DNA of 64,000 bases from Pseudomonas mandelii (GCF_024138395.1 NZ_JAMYDU010000002.1:558001-622000); one strand, 5' to 3'. Shown: positions 38,175-48,007, numbered from the stretch's first letter. A program made the numbers and translations. Notes: a model not told the origin generated them from the sequence alone.

Positions 38175-40358
38175 TCAGGCTTCGCTCGTATCCTTGATGA
38201 GATGCGCCGCCAACGTCCGCAACGGCCCCAGCTGCCGGCAGATCAACGCCAGTTGCGTCTGCACCAACCGCTGCCCTTCATCGATTTCATCCGGCATCTG
38301 CTCAAGCCCATTGGCCAGCGCTTCTTCCTCATCACTCTGAATCGCAATCGGCTGTTTGCTCGCCAGGCCTTGGGCGATTTCGTCAAGGCTGGCAGCCAGG
38401 TTCACACCGGCGCCGTCGATCAAATGCTCGCGCACATCCGACGGTAGTTGGGTTTCACGGTGTGCCCCCAGCCCCGATAAATAACTGAGCAAGGTGTGCG
38501 ACAGCACCAGGAAACGGAACCCGACGTCTGCTTCCTTACGAAAGTGCCCCGGCTCCATCAGCATGTTGGCCAGCGTCGTCGACAACGCGGCATCGGCATT
38601 GTGCGCGTTGCGTCGGGCCAAGCGATAAGCCAGGTCGTCGCTTTTGCCGGCGGCGTATTGCTGCATGATCTGGCGCAGGTAAATGCTGTTGCAGGTCAGG
38701 GTGTTGGCCAGCACCTTGTTCAGGCGTCGACCCTGCCAGTCCGGCAGGAACAGGAATACCGCCAGCCCGGCGATCAGGCTGCCGAGCAAGGTATCGAACA
38801 GTCGCGGCAGAAGCAGGCCATAACCATCGCCCACCTGGTTGAAGCAGAACAGCACCATGAGCGTGATCGCGGCAGTCGCCAGGGTGTAGCGAGTGGTGCG
38901 GTTGGTAAAGAACACGACCCCGGCAACAATCGCGAAGCACGACTGTACCAACGGATTCGGAAACAGATCGAACAACGCCCAGGCCACGGTCAGGCCGATG
39001 GCGGTGCCGATGATCCGCTGCCCGAGTTTGCGCCGGGTGGCGCCGTAGTTCGGCTGACAGACAAACAGCGTGGTGAGAATGATCCAGTAACCTTGCGACG
39101 GGTGGATCAAATGCACCATGCCGTAGCCGATGCTCAAGGCCAGGGGCAGGCGCAGGGCATGGCGGAACAGTAACGAGGTCGGCGTCAGCTGCGTGCGCAA
39201 GCGTATCCAGACATCCTTGAGGCTGCGTGGCGAACGGTCGAGCAGGCTGCTGTCGGTGGCATCTGCGAGCGCATCGGGGTTGCTGGCGTCGCTGAGCAAA
39301 CGGTCGAGGGTACCGAGGTTGGCCGCCAATGCTCGCAACGAACGCAGCAGACCGCGCCAGGCCGGATTGCTCTGGATGCGCAGGTGTTCGAGGGACGCGT
39401 GCAGGTCGCTCAGGGCCTCGGCGAAGCTTGCGTCATAGATGAACGGTTGACGCATCTGGATCGACTCGGCCAACGCGCGGCAAGCCTTGCCTTGCTGGCG
39501 CAGCAGGCGCTGACAGCGGAACAGCACGTCGCTGTGGAAGAATGCTTCGGCCAGCGCGTTGTAGGGGTAGTGCGAGGAACTGGCGCGCTCGTGGATGTCC
39601 TGGGCGAGGAAGTACAGCTTCAGATAACGGCTGACTTTCACCCCCGGCCGACCGTCGCCGACCCGATGCAGGATGATTTCCTTGGCGGCGTTCAAGGCCG
39701 CGACCACCCGACCATTCTGTTGCGCCAGTTCCAGCCGCTGCGCCTCCACGTCCATCTGCCGGATCGGTTCGAACAGCGACGATTTCAGCTTCAGGTAATA
39801 ACCCAGTTCACGGAACAACCGCGCCAGGCTTTGCTGCACCGGCTGGTTGGAAAACAGCACCTGCCATAGCACCGAGAGCAAGCCGTACCAGGCTGCACCG
39901 GCCACCAGCAGCACCGGTTCGTGCCAGAAATCAGTGACGGCGCCGCCGCGCTGGTCCACGCCGATCATCGTGTAGACCGACAGAATCAGTGTTGCCGAAG
40001 CAATCGCGCCATAACGTTCGCCCAGCGCGCCGAGCATGGTCAGGCAGAAGCTGGCCAGCGCAAAAGCGATGATAAAGAGGACGGGGTAGGGGAAGAGCAG
40101 TTCGACGGACAGAGCAGCGACCATAAAACACACCAGCGTCACCGCGAGCGCGTTGAGGCGGCCCTGCCAACTGTCGTCGGTTTCGGCCAGGGCGCTGGCG
40201 ATGATCCCCAGGAACAATGGGATCAGCAGCCCCATTTCATCCTGATACCAACACAGCGCCATGGTGCCGGTCAGGGCGATGAATACCCGCACGCTGTAGC
40301 TGAATTTATCCAGCGCCCAGAGGCGACGCAGAGACTGCCGAAATGTGGTCGATGACAT
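38175..40358 (-). CDS. yccS: YccS-type inner membrane protein
   Basis: This 727-residue protein of the YccS/YhfK family (FUSC-like) has two sets of membrane helices. The first is at residues ~20-170 (SVRVFIALTGTMALCWYQDEMGLLIPLFLGIIASALAET), the second at ~395-520 (HALRLPLALSIGYGMVHLIHPSQGYWIILTTLFVCQPNYGATRRKLGQRIIGTAIGLTVAW). A long soluble region separates them and a soluble C-terminus follows. The PNYGATRRKLGQRxxGT motif is a family hallmark shared with aromatic acid exporters. The transport substrate is unknown. Confidence 0.92.
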   Translation of the reverse strand: MSSTTFRQSLRRLWALDKFSYSVRVFIALTGTMALCWYQDEMGLLIPLFLGIIASALAETDDSWQGRLNALAVTLVCFMVAALSVELLFPYPVLFIIAFALASFCLTMLGALGERYGAIASATLILSVYTMIGVDQRGGAVTDFWHEPVLLVAGAAWYGLLSVLWQVLFSNQPVQQSLARLFRELGYYLKLKSSLFEPIRQMDVEAQRLELAQQNGRVVAALNAAKEIILHRVGDGRPGVKVSRYLKLYFLAQDIHERASSSHYPYNALAEAFFHSDVLFRCQRLLRQQGKACRALAESIQMRQPFIYDASFAEALSDLHASLEHLRIQSNPAWRGLLRSLRALAANLGTLDRLLSDASNPDALADATDSSLLDRSPRSLKDVWIRLRTQLTPTSLLFRHALRLPLALSIGYGMVHLIHPSQGYWIILTTLFVCQPNYGATRRKLGQRIIGTAIGLTVAWALFDLFPNPLVQSCFAIVAGVVFFTNRTTRYTLATAAITLMVLFCFNQVGDGYGLLLPRLFDTLLGSLIAGLAVFLFLPDWQGRRLNKVLANTLTCNSIYLRQIMQQYAAGKSDDLAYRLARRNAHNADAALSTTLANMLMEPGHFRKEADVGFRFLVLSHTLLSYLSGLGAHRETQLPSDVREHLIDGAGVNLAASLDEIAQGLASKQPIAIQSDEEEALANGLEQMPDEIDEGQRLVQTQLALICRQLGPLRTLAAHLIKDTSEA

Positions 40359-40484
40359 GAAGTGCGAAGGCCTTCCGAGGCAATGACGCTAAATTGAGCC
40401 ACTAATGACGCCGACGCAATGGCGCCGATCACATCTGACAGCAAAATCTGTTCCTTGCGCGTTCTGTGTTGCCTGTCAGGACGC

Positions 40485-40569
40485 CTTCGCGGGCAAGGCT
40501 CGCTCCTACAGGTCCACAGTATTATTCGCGAACACCGGGAACCTGTAGGAGCGAGGCTTGCCCGCGAAG
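40485..40569. repeat. REP pair, type B
   Basis: CTTCGCGGGCAAGGCTCGCT + CCTACAGGT faces ACCTGTAGGAGCGAGGCTTG + CCCGCGAAG around a ~25-base loop, between yccS and the flavoprotein gene. Confidence 0.9.
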
Positions 40570-40586
40570 AACGATAACGCAGTCAA

Positions 40587-41765
40587 TCAGACAAATTGCG
40601 CGGCGGCGTAACCGGAGGCCCAGGCCCACTGGAAGTTGAAACCACCCAGATGCCCGGTGACGTCGAGCACTTCGCCGATGAAATACAGACCCGGACTTTT
40701 CAGCGATTCCATGGTCTTGGATGACACTTCACGCGTATCGACACCGCCGAGGGTCACTTCGGCAGTGCGATAGCCTTCAGTGCCGGCCGGCACGATTTTC
40801 CAGCTCGCCAGTTTTTCGGCGATGTCCGCCAGTTCGGCGTGGGTGTACTGCTTCATTGGTTTGGAGACGAACCAGTTATCCGCCAGCAGATTGGCCATCT
40901 TCTTGGTGAAGATTTCACCAAGCAAGGTTTTCAACTCGCTATTAGGGCGTTCGACCTGCTGCTGTTGCAGCCAGCTCGGCACGTCGTGATCTGGCATCAG
41001 GTTGATTTCCACCGTGTCGCCGGATTCCCAGAACGACGAAATCTGCAAAATCGCCGGCCCGCTGAGGCCGCGATGAGTGAACAGGATGTTCTCGCGGAAA
41101 CTCTGGTCGTTGCAGCTCACCAGACAATCCACCGACGTACCGGACAGCTCGGTGCAAAGCTCCTTGAGCTGATCGGTGATGGTGAACGGCACGAGGCCGG
41201 CGCGGGTTGGCAGCAAGTCGTGGCCGAATTGCTTGGCGACCTGATAACCGAAACCGGTGGCGCCGAGGGTCGGAATCGACAGGCCACCGGTGGCAATCAC
41301 CAGAGATTCACAGGTAATTTGGTCGAGGGTGGTTTGCAGCAGGTAGCCGCTTTCCATTTTTTCGATGTGCTGGATCGAGGTGTCCAGGTGCAGGCTGACG
41401 CCAACCTGATCGCACTCGTTGAGCAGCATTTCGAGGATGTCGCTGGATTTGTTATCGCAGAACAACTGGCCGAGTTTCTTCTCGTGATACGGCACGCCGT
41501 GCTTGGCCACCAGACCGATGAAATCCCACTGGGTGTAGCGCGCCAGCGCGGATTTGCAGAAGTGTTCGTTCTGCGAGAGGAAATTGCCCGGTTCGGTGTA
41601 CATGTTGGTGAAATTGCAGCGTCCACCGCCCGACATGAGGATTTTCTTGCCGGCCTTGTTCGCATGGTCAAGCAACATCACCTTGCGCCCGCGCCCGGCG
41701 GCGGTCAGCGCACACATCAACCCTGCGGCGCCAGCGCCAATGATCACGACTTCGGTAGAGCGCAA
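40587..41765 (-). CDS. HI0933-family FAD-dependent flavoprotein (YhiN/BaiN-like)
   Basis: This 392-residue flavoprotein has the N-terminal dinucleotide motif EVVIIGAGAAGLMCALTAAGRG and the family signature KILMSGGGRCNFTN near residue 50. A second conserved block near the end is LYFIGEVLDVTGHLGGFNFQWAWASGYAAAQ. The HI0933 family is widespread but its physiological substrate is unclear. I choose the TTG at 41765 (MRSTEVV), because GAGGA lies seven bases upstream of it; the TTG at 41783 is the alternative. Confidence 0.88.
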   Translation of the reverse strand: MRSTEVVIIGAGAAGLMCALTAAGRGRKVMLLDHANKAGKKILMSGGGRCNFTNMYTEPGNFLSQNEHFCKSALARYTQWDFIGLVAKHGVPYHEKKLGQLFCDNKSSDILEMLLNECDQVGVSLHLDTSIQHIEKMESGYLLQTTLDQITCESLVIATGGLSIPTLGATGFGYQVAKQFGHDLLPTRAGLVPFTITDQLKELCTELSGTSVDCLVSCNDQSFRENILFTHRGLSGPAILQISSFWESGDTVEINLMPDHDVPSWLQQQQVERPNSELKTLLGEIFTKKMANLLADNWFVSKPMKQYTHAELADIAEKLASWKIVPAGTEGYRTAEVTLGGVDTREVSSKTMESLKSPGLYFIGEVLDVTGHLGGFNFQWAWASGYAAAQFV

Positions 41766-41806
41766 AACGGTGTCCTCACACAAATCTCAGGGCTAACCCA
41801 GGTCCC

Positions 41807-41895
41807 GTAGGAGCGAGGCTTGCCCGCGAAGAACGATTACACGGTGAATCAGGTAGACCGAGTTATCGTTCTTCGCGGGCAAGCCTCGCTCCTAC
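41807..41895. repeat. REP pair, type B
   Basis: GTAGGAGCGAGGCTTGCCCG + CGAAGAACGAT faces ATCGTTCTTCG + CGGGCAAGCCTCGCTCCTAC, loop ~30 bases, between dbpA and the flavoprotein gene. Confidence 0.9.
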
Positions 41896-41914
41896 AGGGG
41901 GGGCGGTGGCGGTT

Positions 41915-43300
41915 TTACAGGATGCGCACGCGCAGCGAGCGGCCTTTGATTTTACCGTCGTTCAGGCGCTGCAAGGCTTGCTTGGCGATCCCGCGTTCCA
42001 CGGCCACATAGGCCTGGAAATCGAAAATCGCAATCTTGCCGACCTGGGCGCCCGGGATGCCGGCGTCGCCGGTCAGTGCACCGAGAATGTCGCCCGGGCG
42101 CACTTTGTCTTTACGGCCCGCACCAATGCACAGCGTGCTCATCACCGGCAACAGCGGCGCGCCGCCCTGGGACTTGAGGTTGTCCAACTGATCCCAGCTC
42201 AACGGCGACTTCTGCAGTTGCTCGATGGCCTGGGCGCGGTGCGCTTCGGACGGGGCGACCAGACTGATCGCGATGCCTTTCTCGCCCGCACGGCCGGTAC
42301 GGCCAACACGGTGAATGTGGATTTCCGAGTCACGGGCCAGTTCGACGTTGATCACCATGTCCAGCATATCGATGTCCAGACCGCGCGCGGCGACGTCGGT
42401 GGCGACCAGTACCGAAGTACTGCGGTTGGCGAACATGGCCAATACCTGATCGCGGTCACGCTGTTCCAGATCACCCTGCAGACCGACGGCGGAGATGCCT
42501 TTGGAGGTCAGGTGATCAACGGTTTCCTGAACCTGCTGCTTGGTGAAGCAGAAGGCAACGCAGGACGCCGGACGGAAATGCGCGAGGACTTTGACCACCG
42601 CGTCCATACGCTCTTCCGGAGAGATCTCGTAGAAGCGCTGCTCGATCTGCGTATCGTCGTGGAATGCTTCGGCCTTCACGATCTGAGGGGTGCGCATGAA
42701 TTTCGACGCCAGCTGCTTGATGCCCACCGGGTACGTGGCGGAGAACAGCAGGGTCTGGCGGCGCTCCGGGGTCTGGGCAATGATTTCTTCGATGGAATCG
42801 TAGAAACCCATGTCGAGCATGCGGTCGGCTTCGTCGAGGATCAGCGTGTTGAGGCCATGAAGCACCAGCGAACCCTTGCGCAGGTGCTGCTGAATACGCC
42901 CCGGGGTGCCGACGATGATGTGCGCGCCGTGTTCCAGCGAGCCGATCTGCGGGCCGAAGGACACGCCGCCACACAGGGTCAGCACCTTGATGTTGTCTTC
43001 GGCGCGGGCCAGACGACGGATTTCCTTGGCGACCTGGTCAGCCAACTCGCGAGTCGGGCAAATGACTAGCGCCTGGCAACCGAAGAAGCGCGGATTGATC
43101 GGGTTCAGCAGGCCGATACCGAAGGCGGCGGTCTTGCCGCTGCCGGTCTTGGCCTGGGCGATCAGGTCCATCCCCTTGAGGATCACCGGCAAGCTTTGCG
43201 CCTGGATCGGCGTCATCTGGGCATAACCGAGGGAGTCGAGGTTAGCCAGCATGGCGGCGGACAGCGGCAAAGTATTAAAAGCGGTGGCGATGGTGGTCAC
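41915..43300 (-). CDS. dbpA: ATP-dependent RNA helicase DbpA
   Basis: This 461-residue DEAD-box helicase is specific for 23S rRNA hairpin 92 and acts in large-subunit assembly. It has the Q motif (YAQMTPIQAQSLP), AKTGSGKTAAFG, PTRELADQ, DEAD in [17 protein letters not shown], and HRVGRTGRAG. The C-terminal RNA-recognition domain of the DbpA type (RPGDILGALTGDAGIPGAQVGKIAIFDFQAYVAVERG) separates it from RhlE/RhlB. Start GTG 43300 is chosen with CAGG eight bases upstream; TTG 43315 is also in frame. It is the second DEAD-box gene in the window. Confidence 0.93.
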   Translation of the reverse strand: MTTIATAFNTLPLSAAMLANLDSLGYAQMTPIQAQSLPVILKGMDLIAQAKTGSGKTAAFGIGLLNPINPRFFGCQALVICPTRELADQVAKEIRRLARAEDNIKVLTLCGGVSFGPQIGSLEHGAHIIVGTPGRIQQHLRKGSLVLHGLNTLILDEADRMLDMGFYDSIEEIIAQTPERRQTLLFSATYPVGIKQLASKFMRTPQIVKAEAFHDDTQIEQRFYEISPEERMDAVVKVLAHFRPASCVAFCFTKQQVQETVDHLTSKGISAVGLQGDLEQRDRDQVLAMFANRSTSVLVATDVAARGLDIDMLDMVINVELARDSEIHIHRVGRTGRAGEKGIAISLVAPSEAHRAQAIEQLQKSPLSWDQLDNLKSQGGAPLLPVMSTLCIGAGRKDKVRPGDILGALTGDAGIPGAQVGKIAIFDFQAYVAVERGIAKQALQRLNDGKIKGRSLRVRIL

Positions 43301-43378
43301 GGGACTGGCCTGCAAAACAAAATGTCGCGCAGTGTATCAGTCTCGCGCTCTGCACCTGCAAGTTCTGGACGAATAGCG

Positions 43379-43481
43379 TGTAGCAGCTGTCGAGGCACGA
43401 GGCTGCGTTGCGTGTCCGCAGGACCGCCCCCGGGGGCCGCTTCGCAGCCCAACGCAGCCTCGTGCCTCGGCAGCTGCTACA
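43379..43481. repeat. Inverted repeat, type D
   Basis: TGTAGCAGCTGTCGAGGCAC + GAGGCTGCGTTG faces CAACGCAGCCTC + GTGCCTCGGCAGCTGCTACA. The central part GGACCGCCCCCGGGGGCCGC is itself GC-rich. It begins ~78 bases upstream of the dbpA start. Confidence 0.87.
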
Positions 43482-43483
43482 AG

Positions 43484-44911
43484 TCAGTGTTCTATATCGT
43501 GTTCGCGGCTGGCCATCCGTCGGCCATCCTTGGGTGAAAGCTGCGAGAAGATCGTTGCAGCCAGCATCGCCATGATTCCGACCGTCACAAACGTCAGCTG
43601 GAACGCGCCCAGAACAGTGTCCACACCGTCATTGCCGATCTCTGCCGTGAAGCCGCCGAGCAGGGCGCCGGCGCAGGCCACGCCGAGGCTCAGGGACAAT
43701 TGCGCGACTACCGACAACAGACTGTTGCCGCTGCTGGCGCTGGCGTCGTCGAGGTCGATCAGGGTGACGGTGTTCATCGCGGTGAACTGCAAGGAGTTGA
43801 TCGCCCCCAGAATCGCCAATTGAGCCAGCAGCAGCCAATACGGCGTCTGCTCGCTGACCAGGCCCATGCTCGCCAGCATGATCCCCAGCGCCAGTGTGTT
43901 GCCGGTCAGCACGGCGCGGTAGCCGAAACGTTCGATCAGCGGCCGCGCCACTGACTTGGCGACCATCGCGGCCGCAGCCAGGGGCAGCATGCTCATCCCG
44001 GCCTGTGACGGCGAATAACCCAGTGCCACTTGCAGCAGCAACGGCACCAGGAACGGCAATGCGCCGCTGCCGAGGCGAGCGAACAGATTGCCGAGGATGC
44101 CAACGGCGAAGGTCCGGGTCTTGAACAATGATGGCGCAAACAGCGGATTGTCGATGTGCCCGGCCCGCAGCCAATACGCCGCCAGGCACGCCATGCCGCC
44201 AAACAGCAGCAACATCACCCGCAAGTGCGGCAGGTGCAGTTCGCCGAGGCCTTCCATGGCGATGGTGATCAGCACCATCGCCGCGCCGAACAGTAAAAAG
44301 CCCAGGCTATCGAAGCGGGTGCGTTCGCTGCCGCGCAGGTCGGGAATGAATTTCCATACCGCGTAGCAACCGAGGACGCCCACCGGCAGGTTGATCAGAA
44401 AGATCCAGTGCCAGGTCAGGTATTGCACCATCCAGCCGCCCATGGTCGGGCCGATCAGCGGGCCGAGCAGGCCGGGAATGGTGATGAAACCCATGATCCG
44501 CACCAGCTCCGAGCGTGGATATGCGCGCAGCACCACCAATCGCCCGACCGGCAGCATCAAGGCGCCACCCAAGCCCTGAATCACCCGGGCGCCGATGAGC
44601 ATGCTCAGGGTGTTGGATAAGGCGCAGAGCAATGAGCCGAAGCTGAACAGGAGGATCGCGCCGAAGAAGATTTTCCGGGTGCCGAAGCGGTCGGCGATCC
44701 AGCCGGAGGCGGGGATCAACAAGGCGACGGTGAGCATGTAGGCGATGATTACGCCCTGCATGCGCAGCGGGTCTTCGGCCAAGTCCCGGGCCATGGCGGG
44801 GAGGGCGGTGTTGAGGATCGTCCCGTCGAGGGATTGCATGAAGAAGGCAATGGCCACAACCCACGGTACCCAGCGGGCGGTGACAGCGTCGAGAGGTGGG
44901 CGGTTGGGCAT
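43484..44911 (-). CDS. MFS exporter, DHA2 family (MdtD/EmrB-like)
   Basis: This 475-residue transporter has ~14 membrane helices. The N-terminal AIAFFMQSLDGTILNTALPAMARDL is the DHA2 signature region. Motif A is GWIADRFGTRKIFFGAILLFS, and motif C-like GPLIGPTMGGWMVQYLTWHWIFLINLPVG is characteristic of drug:H+ antiporters. The best match in type is E. coli MdtD; the substrate is unknown. Start 44911 is the first ATG. It is a single gene, with a type D repeat abutting its stop and a type E repeat upstream. Confidence 0.87.
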   Translation of the reverse strand: MPNRPPLDAVTARWVPWVVAIAFFMQSLDGTILNTALPAMARDLAEDPLRMQGVIIAYMLTVALLIPASGWIADRFGTRKIFFGAILLFSFGSLLCALSNTLSMLIGARVIQGLGGALMLPVGRLVVLRAYPRSELVRIMGFITIPGLLGPLIGPTMGGWMVQYLTWHWIFLINLPVGVLGCYAVWKFIPDLRGSERTRFDSLGFLLFGAAMVLITIAMEGLGELHLPHLRVMLLLFGGMACLAAYWLRAGHIDNPLFAPSLFKTRTFAVGILGNLFARLGSGALPFLVPLLLQVALGYSPSQAGMSMLPLAAAAMVAKSVARPLIERFGYRAVLTGNTLALGIMLASMGLVSEQTPYWLLLAQLAILGAINSLQFTAMNTVTLIDLDDASASSGNSLLSVVAQLSLSLGVACAGALLGGFTAEIGNDGVDTVLGAFQLTFVTVGIMAMLAATIFSQLSPKDGRRMASREHDIEH

Positions 44912-44933
44912 GGGACCTCTTGTGGGCGGAGAT

Positions 44934-45043
44934 GATCATTCCCATGCTCCGCGTGGGAATGCATCCTGTGACGCTCTGCGTCACGCCTGCAATGGGACGC
45001 GGAGCGTCCCGGGCGGCATTCCCACGCAGAGCGTGGGAACGAT
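44934..45043. repeat. Inverted repeat, type E (GCGTGGGAA...TTCCCACGC)
   Basis: ATCATTCCCATGCTCCGCGTGGGAATGC, a central GACGCTCTGCGTCACGCC with AATGGGACGCGGAGCGTCCC, then GCATTCCCACGCAGAGCGTG + GGAACGAT. It is a nested palindrome made of several short dyads and the only copy of this family in the window. Confidence 0.8.
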
Positions 45044-45048
45044 CTGTG

Positions 45049-46398
45049 TCAGAGCGTCAACGTCAGTCGGCTGACGAGCGCGCCCGGCAATAACGCCGAA
45101 GCAGTCGCCCGCTGACTGTAGGTGCTGGCCGACAACATCAGCTCGCGTTCCTCGGTCAACGCTTCCAGCTGCGAACCGAGCAGGCTGTAGACGCTGTCAT
45201 CAAACCGCATGGTGCTGACCGGTGCCTGAATCTCGCCGTTCTCGACCCAGAAGGTCGCGAATCGCGTCATGCCGGTCAGGCGCGCCGCCGGTTGGTCCGA
45301 GTAGTTCAGGTACCACAGGTTGCTGATGTAGAGCCCGGTGCCGAGGCGCTTGAGAATGTCTGCCTGCTCCAGGTTGCCGCCTTGCATGACCAGCGCTGTC
45401 GGGTATTCATGGCTGCTGGCGCCGTTGGCAGTGAGGTCGTATTCAGCGGCGCTGCGGGAACTGATTAGTCGGGCATTGGCCATGCCTTTGGCGATCAATC
45501 CCAGATCATCGCGAGGATAACCTTCGTCGGAAAACGCCGGACTCAAGGAACCGCTGACCTGCTCACTCAGCCATACGTTGGGGCTGAAGCAGGTTTCGCT
45601 GGCGTAGAACTTCTGCAACGGGCTCTGTTTGCTGGCAATTGCCTGCGCCGAAAAACCGCCCCAGCTCAGCATGCCCATGATTTCTTCCAGCGCTGCCGGC
45701 GCCAGGTAGGCGCGGTATTCGCCGGGCGGCAGCGTGCGCAACGGCCGCCCGAGAAACGCCAACTGCTCGCGCGCTTGCGCAAAGCGTCTGGCAAACCCTT
45801 CACTGTTCCAGTCATGCCCGGCATAGCTGGCTTTCACCGCCTGACCGTTTTCATGGAACAGGCTGAAATCGAAGTTGAAGCTGTTGGCCTGATGCCAGCC
45901 GAACGCGCCCGAGGAACTGGCGAAACCGCGACTGATCGGCCCGGCGGCATAGAAGCCGACTAGATCCAGCCCCTCGGCAGCCTCGGTAATTTCAGCGACC
46001 ACTTGCTCGGTGTCCGGCAGCGGATGCTCCTGCACGTTGTTGCTCTGCCAGTCGTTCTGGTTAAGCAGCAGGTATGGATCCTGAGGCAGCAGTGGCAGGG
46101 TTTCGCGCAACTGTTGCAGGCCTTCGGCCAGACGCTGAAGATCGACTTCGGGGTCGCCCGACAGCGTGATATTCAGATCGGCATGACGACCATCGTTGAT
46201 CAGTTTGAACCCGACACTCGCCTGCTGCACCTGCCCGACCTGACGGACCTTGGCGTGGTTGAAACGCACGAAAGCCGACGACTCGGCGGCGTAGCTGAGG
46301 GTGAATTGCTCCGGCGTGCACAGCGCGTCGCGCAGCCAATTGACCAGGTCCTTGAACGACTCGGCCTGGCTATTTGAAGTGCTCGTGGAAGTACTCAT
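45049..46398 (-). CDS. TldD/PmbA family protein, TldE-like subunit
   Basis: This 449-residue member of the TldD/PmbA family lacks the zinc HExxxH motif, as expected for the non-catalytic TldE-like partner. Conserved parts include ANARLISSRSAAEYDLTANGASSHEYPTALVMQGG and the C-terminal TRFATFWVENGEIQAPVSTMRFDDSVYSLLGSQLEAL. Its ATG overlaps the stop of the TldD-like gene (ATGA at 46400-46396), so the two are translationally coupled and should form the heteromeric protease. It differs from the housekeeping tldD/pmbA pair by its tandem arrangement and lack of csrD/yjgA-type neighbours. Confidence 0.85.
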   Translation of the reverse strand: MSTSTSTSNSQAESFKDLVNWLRDALCTPEQFTLSYAAESSAFVRFNHAKVRQVGQVQQASVGFKLINDGRHADLNITLSGDPEVDLQRLAEGLQQLRETLPLLPQDPYLLLNQNDWQSNNVQEHPLPDTEQVVAEITEAAEGLDLVGFYAAGPISRGFASSSGAFGWHQANSFNFDFSLFHENGQAVKASYAGHDWNSEGFARRFAQAREQLAFLGRPLRTLPPGEYRAYLAPAALEEIMGMLSWGGFSAQAIASKQSPLQKFYASETCFSPNVWLSEQVSGSLSPAFSDEGYPRDDLGLIAKGMANARLISSRSAAEYDLTANGASSHEYPTALVMQGGNLEQADILKRLGTGLYISNLWYLNYSDQPAARLTGMTRFATFWVENGEIQAPVSTMRFDDSVYSLLGSQLEALTEERELMLSASTYSQRATASALLPGALVSRLTLTL

Positions 46399-47840
46399 CA
46401 GGCGTCTCCTCCAAACACATCAACATTGCTGAACACACAGGCTGGCGACGCATGGCCGACGCGGATCACCTGGTTCGGTTCGCCCTTGCCGCAGTTCGGC
46501 GTGCCCAGCACTTTGACGGTGTTGGCGTCGCCGACAGCGCTGAGGCTTTTCCAGAATTGTGCGGAAATCGCCCGGTAGTTCGGATTCTTCACCACGCCCT
46601 TGAGTTCGCCGTTTTCGATCAACTGGCCCCATTCGCAACCGAACTGGAATTTGTTGCGCGCATCGTCGATGGACCACGAACGGTTGGTGCTCATCAAAAT
46701 GCCGTGCTCGATATTGCCGATCAGCTGTTCCAGCGGCTGGGCGCCGGGCTCGATGTTGAGGTTGGCCATGCGGTCGATCGGCGGACGGTTCCAGCCGCAG
46801 GCGCGGCTGTTGGCAACGCCATCCATGCCGGCACGAAATTGCGAAAGCGCGCCGCCCAATGGCCGCAGAAGCAAACCTTTCTTAATCAGAAATTGCTTGC
46901 TGGCGGCGCTGCCGTCGTCGTCATGGCCGTAGCTGGCGAGCTGCTCGGGGATGTCCGGGTCGAACGTCACGTTGAGCAATTCGGAGCCGTATTGCAGGCT
47001 GCCGAAGTCTTCTGCCTTGACGAAACTGGTGCCAGCGTAATTGCGCTCATCGCCCAGGATGCGATCCAGTTCCAGCGGGTGACCGATGGATTCGTGGATC
47101 TGCAACATCATCTGGTCGGGCATCAGCAGCAAGTCGCGCGGGCCTTGCGGGGTGTTCGGCGCCAGCAGCAATTGCAGCGCCTGATCGGCGACTTTCGGGC
47201 CAGCACCGACCAGGCCACAACGGCTGATCACATCAAAGCCGCCCTGTTGGCCGAAGTTCTCGCGGCCCAGGCTGCGGGTCTGGCTGTCGTGGCCGTCGTA
47301 GGCGGTGACGTCGACGCTCGGGTAGACGAAACGCTGAGCCTGACGCAATTCGGCGCCGGCGCTGTTGAGGTAGATTTGCTCGACGTTGGTAATGCCGATG
47401 CTCGCCTGCCAGTTCACCAGTCGCTCGTCCTTGGGCACGGCGGCGGATTCGGCGCCGAGCAGTTGGTAGCAATCGCTCAGGGACGGAAAGGGCTGGTCGA
47501 AGTTGGGCGAGAAATAGTCGGCGCGGTCGCTGGAAACTGCTTGCTCGCGCAGGTCGAGCAGAGCGTGGGGCTTGAGTCGACGGGCTTGTTCCTCGGCTTT
47601 CTCCAGCGCGGCTTGCAGGCCGGATTGGGACAGGTCGTTGGTGGCGGCATAGGCTTCGACGCCGTTGACCCGAACGGTCAGCATCGCGCCTTCGTCACGG
47701 CTCAGGCTCGGCGGTTCGGCGACGTTCTTGCGCACCGACAGGTACTGGCCGGACTCGCGCACATAACGCAGCGAAAAGAATTCAGCGCCCGTGCGCAACG
47801 CAGCAAAGCGCTGCTTGAGCTGGGGGTGGAAATCGAACAT
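46398..47840 (-). CDS. TldD family metallopeptidase, catalytic subunit
   Basis: This 480-residue peptidase carries the TldD zinc motif HESIGHPLELDRILGDE (HExxxH) near residue 260, followed by YAGTSFVKAEDFGSLQYGSELLNVTFDP and RACGWNRPPIDRMANLNIEPG. TldD/TldE complexes degrade unfolded small peptides and mature some ribosomally made peptides (microcin B17, CcdA). The target here is unknown, and no precursor peptide gene is seen within the flanking gaps. It is coupled to the TldE-like gene by a four-base overlap. Confidence 0.87.
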   Translation of the reverse strand: MFDFHPQLKQRFAALRTGAEFFSLRYVRESGQYLSVRKNVAEPPSLSRDEGAMLTVRVNGVEAYAATNDLSQSGLQAALEKAEEQARRLKPHALLDLREQAVSSDRADYFSPNFDQPFPSLSDCYQLLGAESAAVPKDERLVNWQASIGITNVEQIYLNSAGAELRQAQRFVYPSVDVTAYDGHDSQTRSLGRENFGQQGGFDVISRCGLVGAGPKVADQALQLLLAPNTPQGPRDLLLMPDQMMLQIHESIGHPLELDRILGDERNYAGTSFVKAEDFGSLQYGSELLNVTFDPDIPEQLASYGHDDDGSAASKQFLIKKGLLLRPLGGALSQFRAGMDGVANSRACGWNRPPIDRMANLNIEPGAQPLEQLIGNIEHGILMSTNRSWSIDDARNKFQFGCEWGQLIENGELKGVVKNPNYRAISAQFWKSLSAVGDANTVKVLGTPNCGKGEPNQVIRVGHASPACVFSNVDVFGGDA

Positions 47841-48007
47841 TCGGGAACCTCCTTGGTATGGAGTGGCGGTGTATCGGTATTGCGAGGGGATGAAACGTAT
47901 GCGTGGCGCTAGATTAGGCCTGGGCGGGGAGCGATATCAAGGGCGGGGCGGTGTAGGAAGGGATTACTGGAGTGTGTCAGGTAGAGATGTGTTGTCTGGT
48001 CGGGCCC

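Noticed and set aside
44934..45043. Type E nested palindrome as a replication or partition site
   Set aside because: GCGTGGGAA dyads of this sort are scattered widely in Pseudomonas intergenic DNA; no parS or DnaA-box sequence is seen.
46374..47912. 512-residue open frame on the + strand
   Set aside because: Antisense shadow of the TldD-like gene, whose HExxxH motif is intact.
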